From the NCBI RefSeq assembly GCF_002927635.1, contig NZ_PRDS01000001.1, positions 597,679 to 661,678 of the forward strand: 64,000 nucleotides of DNA, written 5' to 3'. Both the position numbers and the translations under genes were made by a program. The DNA comes from Albidovulum inexpectatum (lineage in GTDB: Bacteria > Pseudomonadota > Alphaproteobacteria > Rhodobacterales > Rhodobacteraceae). The notes under the pieces were generated by a model. The model searched no databases. It saw only the letters and a list, made by a program, of their open reading frames with translations, and was not told the DNA's origin. Positions 1 to 10,074 of the stretch are shown piece after piece. Each line of letters starts with the position of its first letter. The stretch's first letter is position 1.

Positions 1-672
1 CACCTGAATGTCGCGGTGCATGTCGACAACGACGCCAACCTGGTGACGCTGGCCGAGCTGTGGTTCGGCGCGGGGCGGGCGCTTTCGGACTTCGCGGTGG
101 TGACCATCGAACACGGCGTTGGCATGGGCTATGTCCTGAACCACCGCATCTATCGCGGCGCGCGGGGTCTGGGCATGGAGCTGGGCCATACCAAGGTGCA
201 GATCGATGGCGCGCTGTGCCGCTGTGGCCAGCGCGGCTGTCTTGAGGCCTATGTCGCCGACTACGCGCTGGTGCGCGAGGCGACGACCGCGCTGAATTGG
301 ACCGATACCCAGATGCAGTCGGTGACCGTGCTGCTGGAAACGCTTTACGACCATGCCAAGGCCGGCAATGGCGCCGCGCGGTCGATCTTCCGGCGCGCCG
401 GGCGGTTCCTTGCGCTGGGCCTTGCCAATGTCGTCAACCTGTTCGATCCCGAACTGATCATCCTGTCAGGCGAACGGATGCGCTACGATTATCTTTACGC
501 AAAGGACACCCTGGCCGAGATCGAGGCATTGTCGCTGGACACAGGCCGCCCCGCCCCGCGGATCGAGATCCATGCCTGGGGCGATCTTCTCTGGGCGCAT
601 GGGGCCGCGGCGCTGGCCCTGTCGGCGGTCACCGATGCCCTGCTGGGCCCCGCGCGCGAGGCCGCGGCATGA
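1..672 (+). CDS. ROK family protein, 3' part (N-terminus outside window)
   Basis: The frame is open from base 1, so the first residues lie upstream. The 223 visible residues carry ROK-family signatures: a DNDAN segment matching the catalytic Asp region, GHTKV, and the zinc motif CRCGQRGCLEAY at about residues 73-84. ROK proteins are sugar kinases or NagC/XylR-type repressors. Without the N-terminus, where a helix-turn-helix would sit, the two cannot be separated. The stop overlaps the next start (ATGA), so the following gene is translationally coupled. Confidence 0.85.
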   Translation, partial: HLNVAVHVDNDANLVTLAELWFGAGRALSDFAVVTIEHGVGMGYVLNHRIYRGARGLGMELGHTKVQIDGALCRCGQRGCLEAYVADYALVREATTALNWTDTQMQSVTVLLETLYDHAKAGNGAARSIFRRAGRFLALGLANVVNLFDPELIILSGERMRYDYLYAKDTLAEIEALSLDTGRPAPRIEIHAWGDLLWAHGAAALALSAVTDALLGPAREAAA

Positions 673-2198
673 TCCGGGCCCTGCTTGTCCTCGCCGCCCT
701 GTCCGGCGCCGCCCCGGCCCTTGCGGCCGATCCGGTGTTCATCGACCGGGCCGACGGCCTGCCGGTGCGCCATGTCTATGGCGGCGGTTGGGAACATTTC
801 GTCGGCGGCGGCGTGGCGGTGCTTGACTGCAACCGAGACGCCCGTCCCGATCTTTTCGTCGCCGGGGGCGAAAACCCCGCGCGGCTGCTCATCAATGAAA
901 CCGATGGCCCCGGCGCGCCGATCCGCTTTCGCGACGGCCCGATCGCGGCCGTGACCGGCGTGACCGGCGCCTATCCTCTGGACATCGACTCGGACGGCTG
1001 GCTGGACCTGGCCGTCCTGCGAGTCGGCCCGGACCGATTGCTGCGCGGCGGGCCCGATTGCACCTTTTCCGACGCGACGGCCGAATGGGGCTTGGCCCCG
1101 CGCGACGCGTGGACGACGGCCTTTGCCGCAACCTGGGAGCGCGGACAGGACTGGCCCACGCTGGTCTTCGGCCATTACGTCGACCGCGCCAATCCCGAAG
1201 GCCCCTTCGGAGCTTGCGACAGCCATGACCTGTATCGCCCGCAAGGCCGCCGCTATGGCACGGCCCGGGAAATCCGTCCCGGATACTGCACCTTGTCGAT
1301 GCTGATTTCGGACTGGCGCCGCGTGGGCGAGCCGGAGCTGCGGATCTCGAATGACCGTCACTACTATATACGCGGCGGTTACGAGCAGATGTTCCGGCTG
1401 AACCCCCTGGCCGAGCGGACCGAGGACTGGCCGCACATCTCGCTGTGGGGCATGGGGATTGCCAGCCAGGACATCACGGGCGATGGCCTGCCCGAGGTCA
1501 TGATGACCTCGATGGGCGATCAGCTGTTGCAGATCAATACCGGCGCGGGCTTTGTCAATGCGCCCTATTCGATCGGGACCTATGCCTCGATCCCCTTCGT
1601 CGGCGACGACGGACGCCCCTCGACCGGCTGGCATGCCGAATTCGGCGATATCGACAATGACGGGCGGGCCGACCTGTTCATCGCCAAGGGCAATGTCGAT
1701 CAGATGCCGTCCAATGCGATCCACGATCCCAACAACCTGCTGATGCAGAATGCCGATGGCACGTTCCGCGAGACCGCGCATCTTGCGGGCATCGCCACGG
1801 GCGAACGGTCGCGCGGGGCGGCGCTGACGGATCTTGACGGGGATGGACGGCTGGACATCGTGGTGGTCAATCGCCGCGCCCCGATGGAGATCTGGCAGAA
1901 CGCGACGCCCGATACCGGCCACTGGCTGGCGGTCGCACCGGAATTCGGGGCCAATACCCATGCCGTGGGCGCCTGGATCGAGCTGCGGGCGAATGGCCGC
2001 GTGCAGACGCGCGAGGTGACCGTCGGCGGGGGCCATGCGGGCGGCCAGGCCGGGCCCGTTCATTTCGGTATTGGCCCCGCGACCGAGGCAGAGATCCGCG
2101 TCGTCTGGCCCGATGGCAGCGTCCTGGACTGGACCCGGGTGCCGGCCGACCGCGTCATTCGGGTCACGCCCGGCGGCGTGCGTCCCGATCCGGCCTGA
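669..2198 (+). CDS. CRTAC1-like secreted protein with FG-GAP/VCBS repeats and ASPIC/UnbV C-terminus
   Basis: This 509-residue protein starts at the ATG overlapping the ROK stop; the start is supported by an immediate signal peptide (MIRALLVLAALSGAAPALA). Calcium-binding DxDxDG-type repeats typical of FG-GAP/VCBS beta-propellers are visible: DIDSDGWLDLAVL, DITGDGLPEVMMTS, DIDNDGRADLFIA and DLDGDGRLDIVVV. The last ~100 residues (GHWLAVAPEFG through VVWPDGSVLDW) match the ASPIC/UnbV domain. It is expected to be periplasmic or extracellular. The exact function is unknown. It converges on a di-haem peroxidase gene 9 bp away; such pairs are often found together, but no link can be shown here. Confidence 0.85.
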   Translation: MIRALLVLAALSGAAPALAADPVFIDRADGLPVRHVYGGGWEHFVGGGVAVLDCNRDARPDLFVAGGENPARLLINETDGPGAPIRFRDGPIAAVTGVTGAYPLDIDSDGWLDLAVLRVGPDRLLRGGPDCTFSDATAEWGLAPRDAWTTAFAATWERGQDWPTLVFGHYVDRANPEGPFGACDSHDLYRPQGRRYGTAREIRPGYCTLSMLISDWRRVGEPELRISNDRHYYIRGGYEQMFRLNPLAERTEDWPHISLWGMGIASQDITGDGLPEVMMTSMGDQLLQINTGAGFVNAPYSIGTYASIPFVGDDGRPSTGWHAEFGDIDNDGRADLFIAKGNVDQMPSNAIHDPNNLLMQNADGTFRETAHLAGIATGERSRGAALTDLDGDGRLDIVVVNRRAPMEIWQNATPDTGHWLAVAPEFGANTHAVGAWIELRANGRVQTREVTVGGGHAGGQAGPVHFGIGPATEAEIRVVWPDGSVLDWTRVPADRVIRVTPGGVRPDPA

Positions 2199-2207
2199 AC
2201 CGGGGCT

Positions 2208-3554
2208 TCAGCGTTCGACCGGCAACCCGCTTGGCACCGAGTCCGGCACGCCCAGCCGACCCTTCAGGGCGGTTTCGTCGCTCAGCGCGTCCAGAAAGGC
2301 GATCAGGTCGTCGATCTCGGCTTGCGACAGGCGCACCCCCGGACGTGCCGCCGCCTCGATCGCCGCGACCTCGGCGGGATCGTCCAGGATCGCCCAGTCG
2401 TCCTTTTCGCTTTGCATCGCGGGCAGGACCGCCTGGGCCCGGTCATAGCCGCCCAGACCCTGCGCGGGATCGGCGTGATGGGCCAGAAACTTGCGCATGT
2501 CCGACCATGCGCCCGCATGGCCCCATGGCCCGGTATGCATCACGTTGCGCAATGACGGCGTGCGGAAGGCATAGGCATCCTCGGGCCGGTTCGAAACCCG
2601 CATCCGGCCGATATCGCGTGAATGCCGTTCGAACCGTTCCGCCTTGCCGGGGCCAAGCTGCGGCTCGCCCATCGCGTGGAAGCCGTGATCGGTCTGGAAC
2701 GGCCCCGCGTGGCAGGTGGCGCATCCCCCCCGGCCGTAGAACAGCTCCATCCCGCGCCGGGCCGCCTTGGGCAGGTCGCCTTGCCCGCGCAGATAGCGGT
2801 CAAAGGCGGAATCGTCGCTGCGCCATTCAAGGGCCATGAAGGCCGCGATCGCGTTCGAGATGTCGGTGAAGGCGATCGGCCGGCCTTCGCCGATGTCGGG
2901 ATAGACCCGTGCGAACATCGCGGCATAGGCCGGGATCGAAGCGACCCGGGCCGAGATCAGGTCCCATGCGCCGCCCTTGCCGGTGATGCGCCCGCTGCGC
3001 ACGGCCTTGGCGATCTCGTTTTCCTGGTAGTGTCCCGCCATCTCGTCCGGCGAAAGGACCGGGAACATCGTCTGGGCCGACAGCACGCTGTCGAAACCTG
3101 TCACCATCTCGTCTTCCAGCGGCGTGCGCAGGCCCGACGGCCGCATGGGATCCGCTTCGATCCGGCCGTCATGGAACAGGCGGGTAAATTCGCGTGCTCC
3201 CAGATTGAACAGGGCCGGCGCGTTGCGCGGGATGCGCAGCTCGGGCGGGTTCGCGGGATCGACATGCCGGTCGGGGCCAAGTCCGATGCCACCTTCGCCC
3301 ATGCCCAGCGACAGCCCGTCCGACGTGCCGAATTTCGGGTGGTGGCAGGTCGCGCAAGAGATGTTGCGGTTGCCAGACAGGATCGGATCATAGAACAAGA
3401 GCTGACCCAGCCGTGCCTCGTCGGGATCGACGGGCACGTAATCGGCATCGGTTACCGGGCGCGGCAGGTTGCCTGGGTCGGCCATCACCGGCGTCAGGTG
3501 CAGCGCGGCAGCCAGGGTCGCGGCAAAGGGAACGTAACGCAGGGCATTCGCCAT
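2208..3554 (-). CDS. Di-haem cytochrome c peroxidase (CcpA/MauG-like)
   Basis: The 448-residue product starts at a Met leading directly into a signal peptide (MANALRYVPFAATLAAALHL... VMADP); an upstream in-frame start would add 19 residues lacking signal character. Two haem c sites are seen: CATCH at residues 67-71 and CATCH at 278-282. The layout matches bacterial di-haem peroxidases, which reduce hydrogen peroxide in the periplasm, or MauG-type enzymes. It is about 100 residues longer than classical CcpA. The gene is divergent from the YihY-like gene. Confidence 0.9.
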   Translation of the reverse strand: MANALRYVPFAATLAAALHLTPVMADPGNLPRPVTDADYVPVDPDEARLGQLLFYDPILSGNRNISCATCHHPKFGTSDGLSLGMGEGGIGLGPDRHVDPANPPELRIPRNAPALFNLGAREFTRLFHDGRIEADPMRPSGLRTPLEDEMVTGFDSVLSAQTMFPVLSPDEMAGHYQENEIAKAVRSGRITGKGGAWDLISARVASIPAYAAMFARVYPDIGEGRPIAFTDISNAIAAFMALEWRSDDSAFDRYLRGQGDLPKAARRGMELFYGRGGCATCHAGPFQTDHGFHAMGEPQLGPGKAERFERHSRDIGRMRVSNRPEDAYAFRTPSLRNVMHTGPWGHAGAWSDMRKFLAHHADPAQGLGGYDRAQAVLPAMQSEKDDWAILDDPAEVAAIEAAARPGVRLSQAEIDDLIAFLDALSDETALKGRLGVPDSVPSGLPVER

Positions 3555-3609
3555 GAAGGAACCCGTATCAGGAAATTCGGCCCGCACAGCTAAGCCGATC
3601 CGGCCGGCC

Positions 3610-4461
3610 ATGAAAAGCCGTCTTGGCCTTGCATTCGCGTGGCGAGTTGCCTGCGCCGTGATGCGCCTGTCGGACGAACGGCATCTGGGCCTGATCGCGG
3701 CCGGGGTGGCCTTCTACGCGATCCTTGCGCTGTTTCCGGCCATGGCCGCGACGATCTCGATCTGGTCGCTGTTTGCCGATCCGCTGATCGTGCGCGACAC
3801 GGTCGATGCCGTTCACGAACTGATTCCCGACGAAGCCTATCGCATCATTCAGACACAGCTGAACACGCTGCTGGCCACGACGGGCACCAGCCTGACATGG
3901 ACGACGGTGATCTCTCTTTCGATCGCGCTCTATTCGGTCCAGTCGGGCGTTTCGGCCCTGATCACCGGGCTGAACGCGATCCGCGGCACCAGGCGCCGGG
4001 CCGGGATTGCGCGCTATCTGGTTTCGATCGTGCTGACGGCCAGCGTCATCGCGATGTCCGTGATGGCGCTGGCGATGATCGTCGCGGTGCCGATCGCGCT
4101 GAACTTCCTGCCGCTGGGACCGATCATGGCGGTCATCCTGTCGATCCTGCCCTGGGCGGTCATGTTCGCGCTGCTCGTCCTGGTTCTGGGGTTGTTCTAT
4201 CGCTGGGGGCCGAACGTGCCCGACCGGCACGGATGGTTCACGCCCGGCGCGATTCTCGCGGCATTCCTCTGGGCGGTCGCCTCGGTCGCATTCTCGGCCT
4301 ACCTGGCCAATTTCGGTGCCTATAACCGGATCTATGGGTCGATCGGGGCGGTCGTGGCAATGATGATGTGGCTGTATATCTCGGCCTATATCGTGCTGCT
4401 TGGCGCGGCGGTGAATGCCGAAATCCGGCTGTTGCGCCGGCGGGACCGGGAAGGTCAGTAA
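3610..4461 (+). CDS. YihY/virulence factor BrkB family membrane protein
   Basis: This is a 283-residue inner-membrane protein with about six hydrophobic segments. The YihY/BrkB signature is recognisable in GVAFYAILALFPAMAA near the N-terminus and in the C-terminal YNRIYGSIGAVVAMMMWLY. The family is annotated as a putative transporter or as virulence-related, and its substrate is unsettled. An in-frame ATG at 3553 would overlap the divergent peroxidase start; 3610 gives a more normal N-terminus and leaves a 55-bp divergent gap. The 3' end overlaps the convergent tamB gene by 7 bp. Confidence 0.85.
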   Translation: MKSRLGLAFAWRVACAVMRLSDERHLGLIAAGVAFYAILALFPAMAATISIWSLFADPLIVRDTVDAVHELIPDEAYRIIQTQLNTLLATTGTSLTWTTVISLSIALYSVQSGVSALITGLNAIRGTRRRAGIARYLVSIVLTASVIAMSVMALAMIVAVPIALNFLPLGPIMAVILSILPWAVMFALLVLVLGLFYRWGPNVPDRHGWFTPGAILAAFLWAVASVAFSAYLANFGAYNRIYGSIGAVVAMMMWLYISAYIVLLGAAVNAEIRLLRRRDREGQ

Positions 4462-7400
4462 TCCCGTTCCCAGAAGACGCCGATACCGGTATTGCCTTCG
4501 GAATCCAGCCGCCCGCGCATCTTGACCCCGGGACGCACGTCCAGGTTCAGGTTGATCTCGGCCTTGCCGTCCGATCCGACCGAGACATCGGAATAGACAC
4601 GGTCGGTCAGATACTTGCCCGCGCGCACCGATGCCGACCCGTCCTGGGCCGTCGTGATGTCAAGATCGTCCAGGCCCACGCTTTCCCGCAGGCGCGCGAC
4701 GATCCCGCCGCCGCCGCGCCCCGCCAGTTCGGCCACCGCCGAGGCAAGCTGTGCGGCCTGCAGCGGCGAAAGATTCGTCAAACCGCGTCCGAACAGGATC
4801 TGAGAGACGACCTCTTCCTCGGGCAATTCGGGCGAGGACAGGAAGCTGATCTCGGGCGATGAGGCCGGCCCCTCGATCAGGATCGTGGCGGTGATCTCGT
4901 CGGTCTGCGTGGTCGCGGCAAACCGGATCCAGGGCTCCAGCGCGCCCTGCAGCTGGACCAGCCCTTCGTCGATGGTGAAGCGCTTGCCCAGAAGGTCCAG
5001 CCGTCCACGGATCAGGTTGAATTGTCCCGACGGAACGATATCGGCCGTGGTGCCCGAAACGCGCAGCGATCCGCCCAGCTCGGCATCCAGACCTCTGCCG
5101 CGCACGAAGATGCGGTCGGGGGCGGAAATGGCCAGGTCCAGGCCATAGGACACGCGGTTGCGCTCTTCGCCGTTGTCGCGGATCAGCCGCGCGCGCCTGC
5201 GCGTCTGCCGGACCTCGGGCGGTTCCGAGACATGAGCAATGCCGCGCAGGACCGGGTCCGTCGCGACCCCGGCCGAAGCGATCAGGATCTCGGTCCTTCC
5301 CAGCCGGACCTGACCGCCGATCGAGGCCCCGCCACGGAACGGCCCGGTGATCGAGACATCGCCCGTCACGGTGGTTTCATACAGGTCGGGATCGGCCAGG
5401 CGGGCATCGCGCAGGCTGATGGTCAGATCGCCCACGAACGGAGAGGTCAGCGCGATCGGACCGGTGATCGCCACCTCGCCCCCGCCGCGCACCTTCGCAT
5501 TGCCCGCGATCCGCGCCTGCGCATCGGCCAGATCGGCGGTTGCCGACAATTGCCGCAATTCGATCCCGAACAGGGGCGCGACAAGGCGTGCATCGTTCAG
5601 CGCGACGCGACCGGTCAGCGCAGACAGGCTTGGCGCCCCGGACAGGCGCAGATCGAAGGACAGCGGCCCCTCGATGTTGCGCGGCTGGATGAAGGGATTC
5701 AGCATCGCCGATTGTGCCCCGCCCGCGATGGCCAGATCGGCGGTGCTGCCGTCTTCGGCAACCGTTCCCGAGATGCGCGCATCGGTTCCGCCCGGACCGG
5801 TTGCCGCGATATCCACGTCGTATCCGTCGCCCGGCAGGGCAGCCACGCGCCCCTCGGCGGTGACGGGCCCCGGAAAGCCCGGGGCGAACAGCGCAAGATC
5901 GGAAAGACGCGCAGACAGATCCAGGCTGCGCTGATCGCCCTCGCCCCGACCGGCCGCCTGCAGCCGGATCTGCGGGTTCGTCACGTCTAGGCGTTCGGGC
6001 CAGATCACCCGTCCCTCTTGCAGCACCGCGATGTCGAGTTCGGTTCGCCCGCGCAACAGCTTGTCGATCGCCTGCCGGCCCGCGGCCAGGTCCTGGGCCT
6101 GACCGTTCAGCGTGATCCGCCGTTTCGCGCCCGTCTCTGTCAGGCGTGCCGAGACCTGCATGGCCCCGCCATATTGCGGCCCCAGAACCGACAGGTCGCT
6201 GAACTCCATCCGGGCGGTCAGGTCGCTGGCGCCGGTGCGGATGACGCCCGAGCCCTGCATCGCGAGGCTGCCGGCAACGACATCCAGCGCCTTGACGGTG
6301 ATCCCGGTTTCATCGCGCGACATGTCGGTTTCGATCACCGACTGGCCGGCCAGCAGCCGGTCGGCCTCGGGGATGCCGATGGTCAGGTCGCGTCCCTCGA
6401 CCCGGGCCGTGGCGTCGAAGCTGCCCGCCAGAACGGCCGTGCGCCCCTGAAGGCTGACCTTCGCAGCCCCACCAAGTTCGCGCCCGGCAATGCCCGACAG
6501 ACGTGCCATGTCGGCAAGATCGGCCGCGATGCGACCGGACAGTTCGGGCCCCGTTTCGGTCGCCGCGATCGAAACCCCGCCTGCGGCCGACAGGCCGTCG
6601 CCCGTGATCTCGATCACCGGGATGCGCAGTGGCGTACCCTTCAGCCAGTGGAACACGGCCTTGCCCGCGACCGCTTGGCCCAGCGCGCGGGCAAGGGCGG
6701 GATCCGTGGGCGCAACCCCGGTCGCGGCAAAGCGGATCGTCCCGCCCATGCGGGTCAGGCGCACGCCTTCGGTCCCGGCGGGGGCAATACGGCCCGACCC
6801 TGCCAGACGGATCTCGTCGATCGCGATTTCGGGGCGGCGCAGGCCCAGCATCTCGCCCTGCAGGCTCCAGCCGTCATCACGGCGCGCGGCATAGCGCACC
6901 ACAAGATCGGCACCTTTCAGCCAGGTCCGGGGGCCCGAGATCGGCAACAGGATCTCGCCCCCTTCTGGCCGGCCCATGCGCAGGGTCAGAACCGCGCGTT
7001 CGGGTGCGCCGCCCGGTGCCAGGGCCAGGCTGCCCGTGACGTCGATCCCGCGCGAATCCAGAACCAGTCTGGACAGTTCGAAACGGCCCGTGTCTTCTCT
7101 CTTGCCTTCGGCCTCCAGCGTGATCTCGTTTCCGAAGAAGTCGCGATAATCCGGCAGGAACAGCGGCGCGATATCGCCCGACAGGCTGGCGGCAAAGGCC
7201 TGGGCGTGCCGTCCCTTTTCGTCTTCCTGACCGCGCAGGGTGATCGTTCCCGCCAGCCTTGGCTGGTTGTCCGACGACAGGCTGAGATCGGCCCGGAAAT
7301 CGTCCGTGGGTCCCGTCCCGTGCAGGGCAAGTTCAAGGGCCGGCGCGCCGGGCAGACCAAGGGTCGTCGAGACAATGCCGCCCGCTCCCTCGCGCAGCAG

Positions 7401-7985
7401 AAGGTCGATCATCGCACGGCGGGTTTCGTTGGCATAAGAGGCATTCAGCGCCAGACGACCGGTTTCCCCGTCGATCCGTTCGACGACAAGTCTGGTCTCG
7501 CCCTCGCCGCCGCCCAGTTGCATCGACCCTTCGAGCCGCGCCACGACCCTGCGGCCAAGGATCGGTTCGCCCAGCGCGACCCGTTCGGCGCGCAAGGTTC
7601 CGATCTTCACGGAAACCGGAAGTTCGGGCAGGCTGAAGCCTTGGGCCTCGGGTGCCGGGCCGTCCGAAACCGGCTTGCGTGGCAGCAGGATCTCGGCCGC
7701 CGTCATTTCCTCGACCTCGATACGGCCGGAAAGAAGGGCGCTGCGATTCCACGAAATTGCGCCATCGCGAATCGTCAGCCATACGCCCTGGGCGTCGGCG
7801 ATCGTCATTTCGCTGAACGTCGCGCGCGAGGACAGGGCGCCGGCAAAGCCCTCGATGCGGACCTGCCGGCCCGCGCCCGACAGATTGTCCTCGATCAGTC
7901 CGGTCAGGAAGCCGCGGTCGTCCTCTTGCGCCGCCAGCGCCAGCGGCGTCAGGACAAGGATCAGAAGTGCCACCAGCAGCCGCAT
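4455..7985 (-). CDS. tamB: Translocation and assembly module protein TamB
   Basis: A 1176-residue protein with a signal peptide or membrane anchor (MRLLVALLILVLTPLALAA), a long beta-rich body, and the C-terminal TamB/DUF490 domain (LQGALEPWIRFAATTQTDE... RVYSDVSVGSDG...FWERDY). TamB spans the periplasm and acts with TamA in outer-membrane protein or phospholipid delivery. The chosen ATG shares one base with the tamA stop (TGATG), so the pair is translationally coupled. An in-frame upstream extension lies inside tamA and has no signal sequence. Confidence 0.93.
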   Translation of the reverse strand: MRLLVALLILVLTPLALAAQEDDRGFLTGLIEDNLSGAGRQVRIEGFAGALSSRATFSEMTIADAQGVWLTIRDGAISWNRSALLSGRIEVEEMTAAEILLPRKPVSDGPAPEAQGFSLPELPVSVKIGTLRAERVALGEPILGRRVVARLEGSMQLGGGEGETRLVVERIDGETGRLALNASYANETRRAMIDLLLREGAGGIVSTTLGLPGAPALELALHGTGPTDDFRADLSLSSDNQPRLAGTITLRGQEDEKGRHAQAFAASLSGDIAPLFLPDYRDFFGNEITLEAEGKREDTGRFELSRLVLDSRGIDVTGSLALAPGGAPERAVLTLRMGRPEGGEILLPISGPRTWLKGADLVVRYAARRDDGWSLQGEMLGLRRPEIAIDEIRLAGSGRIAPAGTEGVRLTRMGGTIRFAATGVAPTDPALARALGQAVAGKAVFHWLKGTPLRIPVIEITGDGLSAAGGVSIAATETGPELSGRIAADLADMARLSGIAGRELGGAAKVSLQGRTAVLAGSFDATARVEGRDLTIGIPEADRLLAGQSVIETDMSRDETGITVKALDVVAGSLAMQGSGVIRTGASDLTARMEFSDLSVLGPQYGGAMQVSARLTETGAKRRITLNGQAQDLAAGRQAIDKLLRGRTELDIAVLQEGRVIWPERLDVTNPQIRLQAAGRGEGDQRSLDLSARLSDLALFAPGFPGPVTAEGRVAALPGDGYDVDIAATGPGGTDARISGTVAEDGSTADLAIAGGAQSAMLNPFIQPRNIEGPLSFDLRLSGAPSLSALTGRVALNDARLVAPLFGIELRQLSATADLADAQARIAGNAKVRGGGEVAITGPIALTSPFVGDLTISLRDARLADPDLYETTVTGDVSITGPFRGGASIGGQVRLGRTEILIASAGVATDPVLRGIAHVSEPPEVRQTRRRARLIRDNGEERNRVSYGLDLAISAPDRIFVRGRGLDAELGGSLRVSGTTADIVPSGQFNLIRGRLDLLGKRFTIDEGLVQLQGALEPWIRFAATTQTDEITATILIEGPASSPEISFLSSPELPEEEVVSQILFGRGLTNLSPLQAAQLASAVAELAGRGGGGIVARLRESVGLDDLDITTAQDGSASVRAGKYLTDRVYSDVSVGSDGKAEINLNLDVRPGVKMRGRLDSEGNTGIGVFWERDY

Positions 7986-9802
7986 CAGAATGCCTGCCCT
8001 ATGCCGACATAGATCTGGACGCCATCGCCGGTATCGCCCGAAACCGGCAGACCCAGGTCCAGCCGGATCGGCCCGATCCCGGTATCGTAGCGCAGGCCAA
8101 GCCCGGCGCCGGCATGCCAGTCGCTGTTGCCGCCCCAAAGCGTGTCATCGCTGATCAGCCCCGCATCGTAGAAGGCGACCGCCCCGATACGCTCGGTCAG
8201 CCTGGCGCGCATCTCGCCCGAGATCCCGGCAAAGCTGAGTCCGCCCGACTGGATCGTGACGCTGGCCGACCGCTGACGCGTCACGCCAAGCGATTGATAG
8301 GGCTGGCCCCGGACCGTGCCGCCGCCGCCCGAAAAGAACAGGTAATCGGGCAGGGTATCGTCCAGCCCCGATCCAAGAATCGTGCCCAGCTGCAGCCGGG
8401 CGGCCAGCACGAAGCGATCCTCCTCGCCAAAGCCGCGATAGGCGCGCCCGTCGAGCATCATCTGCGCGCCCGAGCCCGTCGTCTGAAGCCCCAGATAGGG
8501 CGTGAGCCTGCCTGCAAGGTAGAAGCCCGTGGCAGGATCGGTGACGCTGTCGCGCCGATCCCATGTCAGCGACATGGGCAGCGCGACAAGGCTGTAATCG
8601 GTCGTGCCGGCTGCGTCGGTCGCGCGCGAGCGGATATAGGACAGCCCGGCCTCGGCCGACAGCGTGTCGGACAGCGGGCGCGTCAGCCCCAGCCCCAGCT
8701 CGAACGTATCCACGCGCTGATCGACGATATCGGTCCGTTCGGCGCGGGCCAGCGCAAAGGCACCGGCATCGGTCACGGGCGTCGCGGGCCGGTCGATGCG
8801 CGCCGAGACGCTGTATCCCGGATCGACCCCTTGCGTGCCGATCTGGTCGATCGCCGCTTCGATGCGCAGCCGTTCCGCCCCGCCCAGCAGGTTGCGATGC
8901 AGCCAGTATCCCGACAACGACACGCCATCCGAGGTCGAGGCTTCGGCCCCGATGCCGAACCGGCGCGGGGCTTCCTCGACCAGCGTCAGGCGAAAATCCA
9001 GCGTGCCGTCGGGATCGGGCTGTTCGGCCTCGGCCAGCGCAACCGAGCGGAACACGCCCGTCCGCCGCAGCCGCGCGGCGACCTTGTCGGCCTTTTCGGG
9101 GTCGAACACCTCTCCGGCCGGGAAACCGGCGATCTTGCGGATCCGGTCGATCCGCATCCGTTCCTGCCCCTCGATCGTCAACTGGCCAAAGCGCAGCCTT
9201 GGTCCGGGATCAAGGATGATGGTCGAGGCCAGCGTCCTGTCGCGGTGATCGGCAATGATCTTCTGATCGGCGACGCGGGCCTTGGCATGGCCCAGGTTGC
9301 GCCAGCCTTTGACACCGGCATCGGCGGCCTCGACGATCGCGGTGGAATAGGCCGGCAGCGTGTCGCGATAGGCGGGCGGCAGATCGGTGCCGGGCGCATA
9401 GGGTCGCATCCGCGCGGCCGAGAAGGTGAACAACGGCCCCGGCCGGACCGTGATCTCGATGCGGTCGATCCGATCAGGCGCCTCGAGCGGTGGAATGTCG
9501 GCCGCTTCGCGCCCGTCGATCAGGATCGAGATGACACCGCCGTAATGCCCGGCCGCATAGAGCACACCCAGAAGCCGGCCGTAATCGGCGCGTGTCGCGG
9601 CGATCAGGCTTTGGGCGTCGGTGCGCTTTTCGTTGACCATCTGCAACGTGACAGAGGCCGCGCGCAGCCTTTCGGCCAGCGCATCCTCGGCCCCCGGCGC
9701 CACCAGTTTCGCCGATTGCAGCGCGCGCAGGGGCGTGGGCGCGACCATGGCCGCACCGATGCCCAATGCCAGTCCAAGTGCAATTCCTGCCGTCCTGCGC
9801 AT
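7985..9802 (-). CDS. tamA: Outer-membrane assembly protein TamA (BamA/Omp85 family)
   Basis: The 605-residue protein has an N-terminal signal sequence (MRRTAGIALGLALGIGAAM), POTRA-like repeats over roughly residues 30-270, and a C-terminal bacterial surface antigen beta-barrel (SFAGISGEMRARL... GAGLGLRYDTGIGPIRLDLGLPV) ending in an aromatic residue (GIGQAF), as outer-membrane barrels do. With TamB immediately downstream it forms the TAM complex. The gene is divergent from tctC; the 272-bp gap holds two adjacent dyads. Confidence 0.93.
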   Translation of the reverse strand: MRRTAGIALGLALGIGAAMVAPTPLRALQSAKLVAPGAEDALAERLRAASVTLQMVNEKRTDAQSLIAATRADYGRLLGVLYAAGHYGGVISILIDGREAADIPPLEAPDRIDRIEITVRPGPLFTFSAARMRPYAPGTDLPPAYRDTLPAYSTAIVEAADAGVKGWRNLGHAKARVADQKIIADHRDRTLASTIILDPGPRLRFGQLTIEGQERMRIDRIRKIAGFPAGEVFDPEKADKVAARLRRTGVFRSVALAEAEQPDPDGTLDFRLTLVEEAPRRFGIGAEASTSDGVSLSGYWLHRNLLGGAERLRIEAAIDQIGTQGVDPGYSVSARIDRPATPVTDAGAFALARAERTDIVDQRVDTFELGLGLTRPLSDTLSAEAGLSYIRSRATDAAGTTDYSLVALPMSLTWDRRDSVTDPATGFYLAGRLTPYLGLQTTGSGAQMMLDGRAYRGFGEEDRFVLAARLQLGTILGSGLDDTLPDYLFFSGGGGTVRGQPYQSLGVTRQRSASVTIQSGGLSFAGISGEMRARLTERIGAVAFYDAGLISDDTLWGGNSDWHAGAGLGLRYDTGIGPIRLDLGLPVSGDTGDGVQIYVGIGQAF

Positions 9803-10074
9803 TCCCGTCCCCGTCGGTTGCGATCACAATGCAACTTTCCCCGGAAAGTTCCAGCACTGGAATTGGCCACAGGCATCAGCTTGCCGGTGAATGGCACAAT
9901 CGTGATCGGATCACGGCGCGAAAGGCCCGCCCGGCCATGCCGCGCAAGGCGGGGACAAACATCTTGCACGGATGATCGCTTGCGTGACAGGCTCGGCAGG
10001 CCCCGACCGCGAATCGCGGCGGGTCGAAGAAGGGCTGTCTGGAACGCCCCGCAACATCGTCTGGGAGGACATAC
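9803..10074. promoter_or_regulatory. tamA/tctC divergent intergenic region with two adjacent dyads
   Basis: The gap between the divergent tamA and tctC genes holds AACTTTCC-CC-GGAAAGTT at 9833-9850, abutting TTCCAG-CA-CTGGAA at 9849-9862. The two near-perfect dyads lie close to the tamA start, suggesting an operator or overlapping promoter. tctC has a strong Shine-Dalgarno, GGGAGGA at 10063-10069, six bases before its ATG. No convincing -35/-10 pair was identified. Confidence 0.45.

Noticed and set aside
6018..8012. A 664-residue open frame on the plus strand
   Set aside because: Antisense to tamB; same compositional cause, no ribosome site or domain.
7986..8138. N-terminal extension of TamB by 51 residues
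   Set aside because: It lies inside tamA and hides the signal sequence. The TGATG-coupled start is better.
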